DNA from: Phoenix dactylifera
Lineage: Eukaryota; Streptophyta; Magnoliopsida; Arecales; Arecaceae
Length of the DNA stretch: 64,000 nucleotides
Assembly: GCF_009389715.1 (NCBI RefSeq)
Contig: NC_052399.1
Span: forward strand, 20,446,045-20,510,044
Direction of reading: 5' to 3'
This document shows positions 25,401 to 37,400 of this stretch, one piece after another. Position 1 is the first letter of the stretch. Every line of letters starts with the position of its first letter. The position numbers and the translations under genes are program-made. The notes beneath the pieces are model-generated. The model was given only the letters and a program-made list of their open reading frames with translations. It did not search any database and had not been told where the DNA came from.

Positions 25401-28400
25401 GTGCATGCTGCAATAAGAAACATACATATTTAACCTAAGTCATAGAACTTCGACTTTAAAATGCATGTAAAACATACAGATGTTAAGATCACCATTTGAA
25501 AAGCAATTAGGTTTCTAAAAATCATAGATTCAGTATACGAAGCGCTACCAACAATTAATACTAGTGGATTAATGTATCTGACAGAAGTCTAGAAATAGCA
25601 CTAATCATTTGAACAATGAACAAAGAGAGAAACTTTGTAATTTACAATAATCAGTGGCAAATGATAGACTATTATCTTATTATTGATAATGATGCAACTA
25701 TTAAAGATGGCTTGTTGTGTTCATTTTAAAATTGTTCTAGCTATTCTACTATATAAAATCAATTTACATTAATCAATGGGGTCTCAATTGTCTAATATCA
25801 TTGTGTACCCTCATATCGAGAGGGGCTTAGTTCAGTATGAGCAGGATGACAGCACATCCTGTTCCACGGAAAAATCAGGATGGCCCCATCCCACGTGATT
25901 TAAATCCTTGATGGTTGTGATACAACTTATTTGCCTTGAGTACGACTCAAGTTTTACCATCCCATGTTCAACAACCTCGATTTTGCTTTTTCTCTCCATT
26001 GGTAGCAGTATGACTTCCTTTTCACCATTAACCTTGCTTCACCTTGCCAAACATGAGGATCTCCTTATGTAACGACAGCAGCCTCCAGTCTCTATCAAAC
26101 CTTGTGGATTGCATCCACCAAAGGACTCGCCATCATACCTCCTGTGGAATCTTTTAGATTGCCTCCCTTATAGGCTCACCCATGAATCACCTCTTTTGGC
26201 TACAAGTCACCTCCTATGACAGCTTGTCCGAGATTCATCAAAACTTACGTGTCTTGCAGATGGCAAATAATATCTTCCCTAAGCAAGCAAGACATAAAGG
26301 AGAGATGGGGAAAAAAAGGACCGAGGCATAGGGATTTTTTTGATTTTTTATCTTTTATTTTTATGACTAACCTGTATAGGTCAATGACTCAGCCTAACCT
26401 ATACAGCCCCAAATATGAAAAGGTCTGGAATTTTAACATCGATTTGATTAAAATGGGACTCTAGTCATTGATAAAACATAAAACACCTATTGAGCAGGAC
26501 TCCTAAATTATTTTAGGAGAAGCCCCCAAAATGTCTATTAACTAAAAGTTCACTGGAATGACTTCTAGTTTGAAAAGGACAACATGCACCAACCAGCTAG
26601 GTTTGCATGCTTCCCTGTTTCCACTTCACATGACATTATAAAAATGGAAAAAGAGAAATTGTAGGAAAGAACCAAAAAAAATTACCCCTGGGAACCTTCA
26701 AACCAAAAAAAAAAAAGATTGCTGATACTAAACCTTCCTAAAGAAATAGTTTTCCTAATGAACAGATTAGTATTTTTAACTAAACTATGACCAGATCGCT
26801 TGTACTCTGACATCTGGTGCACCCTACCTTCCCCCATTGGTATCATGCTGACCTGATTCAACAGTTTGATTTAGGAAAAAAAGCTGCATTACTGTAAGTG
26901 GTATAGTAATTTCATTAGACTACTGTAGCTTTCCAGCACTTGCTCTTCAAGTTACACTCACTAATTACTCGTACAGTGACAACATATTTACTCGATATGC
27001 TTTAACAGAAACAAAAGATGTACAGACTTTATGGAAATTGATCAAAGTTAAGGTCTTGCTTATGAACTTAAAGACTCAAGATAAGTTGCTTACCCTACCA
27101 ACAACATACCTCAAGGGCAATCACAGCATCAAACTTCTTATTCACTTTAACCAGTTCCTCTGAGACACATTAAGTATTCATGTAACCTTTTGTATCATAT
27201 GCATGAAATACAACAAAAATTGCAGCAATCTACATCTTGAAAATGAAATAGTTCAATAATTATTAAAACAATGCGGTTTGATCAAAGCTAAGCAAATCTA
27301 CTCATGAAAACATCAAACTAAGCTCATATTGGAATGATAGAATTTAGTGTAAATTATATTGAAAAAAATATGATCTTGAATAAACAATGGGCTGAGATTG
27401 GATGATGAAATTCAGTATGTAATCAGATAGACTCAAATTAGAAAACAAAAAATGGACAAAATACTAAATTCTCAATGGTTTGACCCAAAAAAAAGCATAA
27501 CTTCTATTTTCTATTTTTGTCAACACCACTTTCAGAAATGTGTAAAATATATTGTAAGGAGACTAATAGGTTGATTGAGGCTGCAGGTAAAAGTCTAAGG
27601 CATGTGAAGTTAGAAATTTAATATCAGGAAGTTCTTAAATTTTACATACTTTTTGTAATTTATGAGTGCAAAATAATAAGATTCAACATGATTCATAATA
27701 CAACTATAACAAAGTACTTTTTTGGGGAGTGGATATTTTTTATCTATATAATATTAGAGAGCATGTACTTGCTGGTATCCAGCTATGTACCCTGACCATG
27801 TACTTGTTGGTATCCAGCTATGGTAGGAATATAATTATACAAAAATGAATCAGGCAGAGACTTGACAGCCTGCATAATGCCCTTTATACACAGGGATCTA
27901 GCTAGCATGAAATTTATGGAACACAGACTAGCAATTCAAAGCAAGAATGATAATACTTGCTTGACATGACATGGATTGAGACATCAACACAATCAATTCT
28001 AGAAGTAAGCATAGAACATGATTTACCCTAGATAAGATTAAGGGAAATGATAAGTAATAAGCCAACAAGTTTCCCAAATCACAGATCTTCAATCAGCAAC
28101 AGAAAATGTCAATCTTATAAAATATAGTGCAGCAAAATTTCTTTACCACCTCCACAAACATCATAATTTTACAGTGAAGTGAACAAGAGGGATTGACAAT
28201 ATCCACAGTGGATAGATGTGACAACTCAAACATGGCTCAGAAAAGACTCTTGAAATGGCACATTATGACTGATAATATAGTTAATGAGTATGATCAAAGA
28301 AAGAGAATTTACCAGCTGTCGTGCAACAATATTCAATAGATGAAGTTACAGGATCCGATGCCTGTGCAAGCAAAAATGCAATCAATGAAATAAGTCAAAA

Positions 28401-31400
28401 CAAATCATGTATCCTTTACACTTTAGACGACTTCTTAGCTTATCAAGTGTTCCACAAAAATATTGATGAAAACAAACAACAAACATAATATTTAGAATCC
28501 TTTATCTGATCAAATAATACAAAACTTATACATAAAAGGTATTTTCTAGTTACTCCTGTTTTGATGATACATGGGTGATAATAGGGGAGCAAGATAACTC
28601 AACATATACAAAAAAAAATAGAAGAAAGCCCCAAAATAAGAACATGTAGCTATATGTCAATGCCTGCTTTACTAGAATGCCTTATGAGGATGACAATATC
28701 AATATTGCATAAAACAGTCGCATATTTGAAAAGATCAAAAAATCAAAAACATTGTTACAGAGTGTTACAAAGGGAGAAACACTGAATTTTCAAATGTAAT
28801 CGATTGAGTTCCTGAACATAATCAATGCCACTGTTACCCATGCAGAGGAATATCATTATTTCGATGTAATAGTTCACTAAATATCATCTCATCGAAATTT
28901 ACTTTAGATAAAATATGAACCAAATATTTAGTCAAATGGCTAGATAAGACAGCAATGCAAGGCTCACACAAAGGTGCTTGTTAGAATGTGATGCTACCCC
29001 AGGTTGCAATTAGTTTATTTAGAAGGATACGCAATCATAAAGCAATAGAATAAATTCAAGAAAGAGACACACCATGTAAGTCAGAGATCATATGATTCAT
29101 CTGATGAAGCATAGAGAGAAGTCAACTCAAGCATGCCAAGTGCAAACTTTTGATTTAAAACTTGTACTCCTTCAGCTACTTTCATCTGATGACTTAGTGC
29201 TACAACATGCTGGTCCATGCTGCGATATGGAATAGTATGTAGATTGTAGAGTGCTTGTAATGTATGAGTATGAGGCATCTGCCCTAATATCACACGTCTC
29301 GATCTGTCGATGTGAACCTGCACATATCTCCTTTTTTTGCACTATGTGCCTTGGCACAAGACCATGCACATGACAGGCATAACATGGCATGGTACAGTTC
29401 CATACCATGCTAGCGCATGATTGATATAAGTGCAGCACCTAGTATTTTAATCTTCATCTTTGACTTTCATGAAGACAAATTCCCATCAAGAAGAAATTAC
29501 AGGACCATATCAAGGATGAGTGAAAACAGAACGATCGTGTTATTCAATTCAGGTATCAGCTATGCAAAACAGAAGCAAATGATGCAACTAGTGCAAAAGT
29601 TTACAATAAGACGGGATTCATTTGATCAGTCTTGGACATGTTTGTGACTACAAGGTTCATATCATTTGTGACTACAAGGAACAATGTCACATGATGTGGA
29701 TTGGGTTAGTTTAATGAGATTATATAGCAACAACCACTAGCTGGCCACTGAAACTTCTCTCTTTGTAGATAATAAGAATGCTGCAAGTTCAAAATACGGG
29801 CATACTTCCAACAGAAGTCTTTCTTCTGAAATATCTTTAGAATTATTATTGGGAATCCAGCATTGAAATTATGACTTTCTTCTAAGAATTAATGGGAAAG
29901 GTCGGTGGTTATTGGAATACAAAAGCTCAGTTGGAAGATAAATATAAGTTTAATACAAACCTTTTGTCCTTCCCTCTATCTGTTCTTACTATCTCTCCTC
30001 TTCTTTTTCCTTTCTATCTGCCTCTTTCATTTTCTTGGGGTATTAGAAGTTGATGATTATCCTTTTTTTTCAGTGAGAAGTCAATTCCGCTAAGCTTTAG
30101 CCAGGGCTAACCCTCTTTCTAAAGCAGAAGAGGAATAAATAGGAGCATTATTGCTGCTACGAGCTAGAAGGCGTTGGTGTCCGCTATAGGCTAGGTCTGT
30201 ATCTGCTGACGGCACCAGAAGTCAGAGGGGCAGGCGAATAGCTTGATGAAATTCCGTGAGGTGAAAGACTAAGTACACTAAATGTGCTGACCCGAAAGCC
30301 TTTCCTTATCCAGAGTGGAAAGGGGTAGCTCAGTAGAATATGCCAGAAAGCAAAGAGGGGATGGAGAGTCAAGCAAGCTAGAAAGCAATCGAAGAGATGG
30401 GCCTTAGAAGCATGCGAAGGGAGATGGCTGCGCTCCAGCTCACTAAAGAATGGGACGGCAGTGGTCCGCCGGCAAGCTCGTTCTGATCTTGGACGCAGTA
30501 CATTTTTCTATTTTTTTTACTTCCTCATCCTTTATCTCTTCTACAGCATGTATCCAACCCTCAATTTGACCATATACCTAAAAGAAATCAGCAAGCCCTA
30601 AAGAGACTCTCCCATCCTAGAAAACAACGAAATTGTATGTTTTCATATATGGAATCATTACAGTTCATAAAAAGCACATCAAAGGCCATCATACTGATAA
30701 ACAATAAGGTTGCCAACTACATAAGTTATGCAATATTAAAATCTTTGATTTAATTATTTTAGTTTTATTTCATATTTTTTATTTATTAATTAATTAATTG
30801 ATTGATTAAAGCTTCTAAGAAACATAAGATGTTTTGATGTTCAAGCATCAATTAATTTCTAAGAGAAATCATAAATGGACTAAACATAGAGTTTTCTCTT
30901 GAAGTAAATATTTTTTAGTTGAAGAAAGGATTAGTTAAAAAAAAAAAAACCTTCAATAAATCAACAAACTAGGTGCCTACCTAAGACAAAGGCAGCTCCT
31001 GGGCAGCCAAGTGCCTACCTAGGTGATTGATGGCCTCCTCGCCTAAAGGCTTGAAAGTTCCAAGTGCCTAGGCATTTGGGTTGTCCAAGCACCAAGGAAG
31101 GTCGCCCTAGGTGCTTAGGTGGCTGCCTATGAGAACCATGGTGTCAATTTATAAATCTCTTTTACAAGGCCACTACTGTCTCTATCTTGTTTACACAATT
31201 CTTTACACTGCTCTCATAACCTCACAAGGTTAGACAAGGATCAACTAGCTGATTGCTTTACTAAACCTGGGGTTGAGAAATATATCTGTGCTTATTTTCC
31301 AATTTGGACATCAAAAGTATGTGATGTCTTGATATTTTACAGGACTATGTTACTCAAACTGACAGGCTGGCTATGATGTCAAGAAATCAGGTTCACACAA

Positions 31401-34400
31401 CCTTGGATTTGTCCAAGCCCTAGTGTATGCAGCAGATACAGGATTGCAAAAGTTTTGCAAACATTATTTGTTGCATCTCATGTTTGTTCTGAGTTCGCTA
31501 AACATGAATATTTATTATTATGATTCACATAAGTAGAAATCAGAAAGTATAATGTGTATAAAGTTTGAATAATGCCCATACAAAAAATGTATACAGGCAC
31601 AAAATTTTCAAATGCTTGATAGAAATTCCTTGAACTTATTACCAACAGAAGATGTCACAAATGATAATTTGACTAAAGATATGGCTTGAATGGTTGATTT
31701 ATAAATACAAAATACATTTTTGTTGTAAGGCGAGATTGACCATACAGCATGAATGCGAGCAATCTTGATATTCTTTTCCACAGCATCAATGCCTGTAACA
31801 GTAGCTCCCATCCGAGCAAGCGGCTGTTGATAAAGAAAAGAAAACATGAGCATGATGCATTGCACATGGTATATAAGAAATGATGCATAAAAATTTTCTG
31901 CTCAAGTAAAATCTCTTATAATAAGAGACATGAACTGACATGAATCACTGTATTCTACCATAAAATGAAATACTACACTTGCATCAATGAATCAAAAAGA
32001 CCTAATCAGAAACCTATCGATAATTCATTTAAATCTCAGGAGTCATCAAAAGAAAAACACACCTAATTGTTTCATTTACAGCAGACAAGTTTCTTCATAA
32101 TTTTATATGTAATACCTCAGATTTTTCCCGTTGACCAAAGGGTCTGTGCCAGAATATGTCCTTTCTCATCAGCCAATGATAACATGAAAGAGTGCAAGTT
32201 GGCAATCTACATGCACAGTCTTTCCTTCCCAAGTTTAAACCTGTTGGGGGAAAAACCCCAAGTCATACATCCACGGAGGCGCTCAGCCAAAGAGCGCCGA
32301 CCGGAAAGCTGCTCGGTCAGAGAGTGCCGACCAGAGAGCTGCTCGGCCGAAGAGCGCCAGCCGGAAAGTTGCTCGGCCAAAGAGTGTCGAACGGAGAGCT
32401 GCTCGGCCAAAGATCGCCGACCAGAAAGCTGCTCGGCTAGAAGGCGCCGACCAGGAAGGCGCTCGACTAGAAGGCGCCGACCAGAGTGCGCGCCAAGAGG
32501 TGCCCAACCAAAATAAGCTGCTCGGTTAGAAAGTGCCGACCAAAGACAGCGCCGAGGCGCTCTGCTAGAAGGTGCTCGCCTAAAGGGCGCCGACCAGGAG
32601 TACTCAAAGCAGCCCCGCCACAGGGCGCCCCATTGGGCGATTAGCTCGGCTCGGCACCCTTGCCGAGCCGATGCCTTAACCAAATGTTCAACCTCCGCCT
32701 AAAGTCCAAGGGACTTGACAACTCCTACGGCTTGCGACCTGCCACTATCTCCAAGCCATCAAGGCATAAGATCTCCTCAGGCGTTCGGCACGACCTGCCA
32801 TTAATGCATGAGACTCCCTCAAGTCTCCGATGCACTCAGGCATTTAATGAACACGGCCCAAGACGATCTCCGGATCACTGAACCATCAGAACGTATGGCT
32901 CTCCCTGACCGCCGGTTCATTCGGTAATAAATGCACTTACCATCCACGGACCCCAGGCCCACCACAGCCGGCGGTTCAACCACTCCAACAGGTCCGATCG
33001 ACCGTGACAACTCCCTGATTCCGGTCTGATCCGGTCCCGTTCTCCATTACGCCATTAATGGGCCGAATCGTGCCCAATTATTACAAAACAGGACAAACCT
33101 CCTGTCACCTCCCAGGTAATAAAAATCCTCCTATAAAAGGAAACCTGGAGGGAAAAGGGAGAGAGGACCAAAAACCAGAGAAAAAATCCGGAGCTGGAGA
33201 GAACCCTCCTAGACCGGGGAAAAAAGGAAGAAAACAGCACAGACACAATTGAACACGAGATTCTCTTTGTCTTCTCCACATACTCTCTCCCCTGCTCTCT
33301 CCACATACTTGCCCCCTCTGACTTAGGCATCGGAGGGCCGGCGCCGGGGAGCCCGGCCACCGGTTTTCTTTGCAGGACTTGCACACCCCCCCGCAGCGGA
33401 GGACGCAGCCAGCCGGCGCACCGCCGTCCGCCCCTGCAGCAGCGGAGCTCCTCCTTCCCCGGCTTCACGGTGGCCCCCGGGTCCAATTTCCAGCAACAAA
33501 ACCCATTAGCAATACTTACAATATAGCCAATACACTTTTCCTCTATATTATGGGCTTCTTGGAGAGAATTTGAAGATAGACAGTCACATGAGACTCAAGA
33601 AAATGCAGGCTCCACATGAGACTCAAGAAAATGCAGGCTACATGCTTCCTCACTATAACAGCAGCTTGTTATCAAACAAATTGATCAACAAGAAATAAAA
33701 ATTCATCACCAACAACATCATCAATATATAAAACTTGAAGATGCAGAATGGAAAAAAAATACCACATAATGACTATACAATGGATAAGAAGATTTTGTCC
33801 ATAGAAAACACAATATTATTTTAAAGTATGAGTATGAGGTTGTTTAAAAGTTGGATTAAAGATGATATGCTAGTGTTAAGTTTCATCATTTGAATCATAG
33901 AAGGATAAATCAAGAAAGCATATTGGTGCTTCCTCCTAGGTTAAGAAATTTTTTAGAAAAACAACTGACTTTGGATATCAACCAAATGGTAAGTCCTCTT
34001 AGGAAATCCCTACATAGTTCTAGCCTTGACTTCTAAGCTTGTACTTGGAAACAATTCCTGTATATGCGCAAGAACTCTAGAAATCAAAAGGCACCATAGT
34101 ATACTCCCTACCATTCCCACACGCACATATCCTTTTGCCTTTCACGACACCGGAAATGGTAGGGAACGGCCCATCTCTACATCCATGTCAGTCTTTTTTT
34201 ATTATGTTTAGATATTGGTGAAATTTTTGTCTGATAGAAAGTGCTTTTGCATAACTAGCTAGAAAAAGCTTTATTTTTCACCTGGGATTTGAGGGGAATA
34301 GTAAGTTGATTTAAGCATTTTTAAGAAGCAACTTCAGAATAATAGAGGTAGTTGAAATCAACGATTGCCCAATCCATCTGAACTGCCAATTCGGCCCGTA

Positions 34401-37400
34401 TTGAATCGAATCAATGCCAAATTGAGACAATTCGGTAGATCAGGTTAGTTCAGTTATAAAATCCCTCCTCCTTCCTAGTTTGATGATTCAAGAGCCTTCG
34501 GGGGCTCTCTCCTCCACTCTCCCACTCTGTGGGACATTGCTCACTCCCTCTCTTCAATGTTGTAAGGTCATCGCCAGTAAGCCTCCCCCCTCTCTCTCTC
34601 CGTCAAATGCTCACTCTCTCCCCCCTCTTCGATGTTGCGAAGCCGTCGCCACGAAGCCGTCACCACTAAGCCTCCCCCCTCTCTCCCCATCCCACTTTCT
34701 CTCTCCACCGAATGCCGCACACTGCCCCCCCTTCAGCATCATGACGTTGTCACCAATAAACCTCCCCCTTTCTCTCCCCCTCCCTCTCTCTCTCTCTCTC
34801 TCCCACTCCCTCCCGCCTTCCCTCTCCCCCTCCCTCTCCCTGTTTTAGTACACCCCTGCATAGCATGACACGAACCCGTATAATACCGAATCAGTCACCA
34901 GCCGGTATGAGCCCAATACTAGTCCGGCATACCTTGGTTGAAATTATTACACAAATATTCTCATTCTGAATATCATGTCAAAAGGCAAGCCTCTTAGGAC
35001 GAGGATGTTCCTGACTGTTGTTACCTAACTCTCAATTGGTGACCTAACAGAATTTTCTAATAGGACACAGGTTGCCAACTAACTTTGCTGTTAAAGTCTC
35101 TTGTGGTTGTACAAAGAGCTGTAGTTAGATTCCGCCTTCACTAGGGTTTTTGAGGTCAGGAGTATCTGGGTAAGGCTACCCATGTTTTAGCCTGCTGCCT
35201 AGGCCTCTTTCTAACAGAAGGAAAATTGATTGTCCAACATGACATGCAGCAATATGATTAAAAGTTCACATTGGCTTAAATCAATAATACTATTTTATTT
35301 GTGAATGCTCGTGGCTGCTCTTTACTGCCCCTAAGGAAACCATCAATCTTCATGAAGTGCTTAACTTTTTTTTGTTTGGCTGGCACCGATAACTTTTTTT
35401 TAAGTAATGCATAACCATTCATACAACAAGTTGATCCACTCTATAGTGAAGAGGCACTCCATGATCCTAAGACAATGCAAGTTAGAGGTGATCTAAGTCA
35501 AGTGACATGGAAACACTTCTAGAAAAGAGACCTAATTAGTAGAAGAAACTACAAATATAAATAAATAAAATGACAAGAAAGCGCATCTAAAAAGGAACAT
35601 CATTGCAAGAAACTAGAAGACACTTCAGAGGTCCATGACCCTGTTGAATTAAATGACTCCAGCTGTTTGTACCTTCTATCAAATATGACAAAGAAATTTT
35701 CGACACTATGCAGCAAAGAAAGATAGGGTTTTACTTCACAAATAAAAATTAAGAAGTTTGTCCTGTTTCAATCAGATAATACCTCCGAGAGAATGCCACC
35801 TCCACATCCAACGTCAATAATTTGTAATCCTTGAAAAGGCCTAGCGCAATATGGATCTTTCCTACAAAGAATGGTAGCATGCAAAAAATAAAAACAACAT
35901 CATGAGCATGTCAATAGCTTTGACCAACCAACCCCTAATCTCAAATAACAGTAAATTATCATCACCTGAATAACATGCATGCTTATGAAATTCTAATTGC
36001 ATAAATCAGAAAGTAAAGTTGTTTATGCAACTATCCTCAAAAAAGTTGTTTATGCAACTCCAAGCAAGAAAGGCCAACTTGAATGATAAAGTTAAATGCC
36101 CCTCAACAGTCCAAAACCAAGGAATTTCCATTTGAGGATCTTTGACTATCATGCTTTCCTATTGATTGCCCAAATTGATGGGATCTTCAACAGAACTATC
36201 CCTTTGTTTTTCATCACATCCATCTGATAAACATGCTCCTGTAATCTTGGACCTTCAGCACCCTTATTCTCCCACACTGATAAATATTTACCATTCTTTG
36301 AGGTGAGGTCAGGTGGGGCGGAAAAGCGTGGTGTGAGGTGAGTAGGAGCATTATGCAACATCTACGGAAGGGAAAAGAAAAGGAAAAGAAACACAAAAGG
36401 CAAAGTACGTAAAGAGCAGACAGAAGGAAAGACATGCAGCACATGATTCCAAAAAACTAAGGTCCACAATATTGTCTGCATTTCTGCAATTTTGGAAGAG
36501 AAACACTATCAAACTACAGCTTTTGCCAACAATATGGATGGGAACTGTTCTGCACGACATAAATATAAGGTAATTATCTTTAAGCATGATCCTTCTGTAT
36601 CTGAGGAATTTTCGACAGCCCCCACCAGACACATTTTGCAGGCAAAGTCAGTAAATAGACAATTTGATAGCTATATAATAAGTGACTGACTAACACTGGC
36701 TGTATGTATTTGAAATTGGATCCAGACTTACGAACTGAAATTGTTGATGTATCCTGTAAAGTCTAAGCACTAAAATGTTTTCGAAGAACTAGATCCATCA
36801 AGCAATGCAGGGGTTTTTGCTCTTAAGCAAGCAACAAGGTCTAAGTGGACCAGCACTCTTTGCAACTTGGTAAATTCTTCATCTGAGTCGAGGGATACAC
36901 ATCCTTACCAAAACAAGAAGCAAATAATGAACAAGGTTGAGAAGGTTGTTGGTTTGTTTAAAAGATGTCCAAGCATAAGGCACTATTACTTTCAGTTTTC
37001 ACGATAAAGACTAGCATACACCCCCATCCTTCTCCTTTGCCTACTTTTCCCTATCTCTCACAGCAAATACCTAGATCTACCCAATAAGCACATTCTCTTT
37101 TTCTTCGAGTTTTTCTTTTTGCCGAAGCTGCATTCATATGCTCCTCAATGTGTCTAGGCTTTAGCCAACAATCTATGAACATGCCACAATAATTTTTTTG
37201 CCTTTTCTCCTCCTAGGGAGTATAAGTTAATCCAATGTGTGCATTCATGGAGCCTAGGGGCTTTTTGCCTTTTCACCTGCTGATCTCGTAAGTGACTACT
37301 TCAATGAGGCTCCTCTAATGCAGTTGATATTTGTGGCTTTAGAGCTGTGCCTAGCTATAAAGAGTCTTACAAGAAAAGGTTTGTTTCTTGCACCGTGCAT

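Larger units (their letters stand above)
32242..33498 (+). mobile_element. solo LTR of an LTR retrotransposon
   Basis: A 1257-bp segment begins TGTTGGGGG and ends CCAGCAACA, giving TGTTG/CAACA terminal inverted repeats. It is flanked on both sides by the 5-bp duplication AAACC (32237-32241 and 33499-33503). It is GC-rich against an AT-rich intron, with tandem repeats on the left (U3 side) and a TATA box at 33132. No internal element sequence or second LTR is present, as expected after LTR-LTR recombination. Orientation is plus, opposite to COQ3. Located in COQ3 intron 3. Confidence 0.88.

Noticed and set aside
30322-30395. tRNA-like word GGTAGCTCAGTAG in the possible mitochondrial block
   Set aside because: No matching acceptor stem, anticodon arm or T-loop follows at the right spacing.
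32067-32683. Repetitive Cys/Ser/Arg-rich proteins on both strands
   Set aside because: Produced by 30-bp tandem repeats in the solo LTR; no family, and all frames are open for arithmetic reasons.
33055-33486. Minus-strand open frame of 143 codons
   Set aside because: Lies within the solo LTR, antisense to its leader; compositional.
34480-34868. Ser/Pro/Leu-rich open frames
   Set aside because: CT-rich low-complexity tract.
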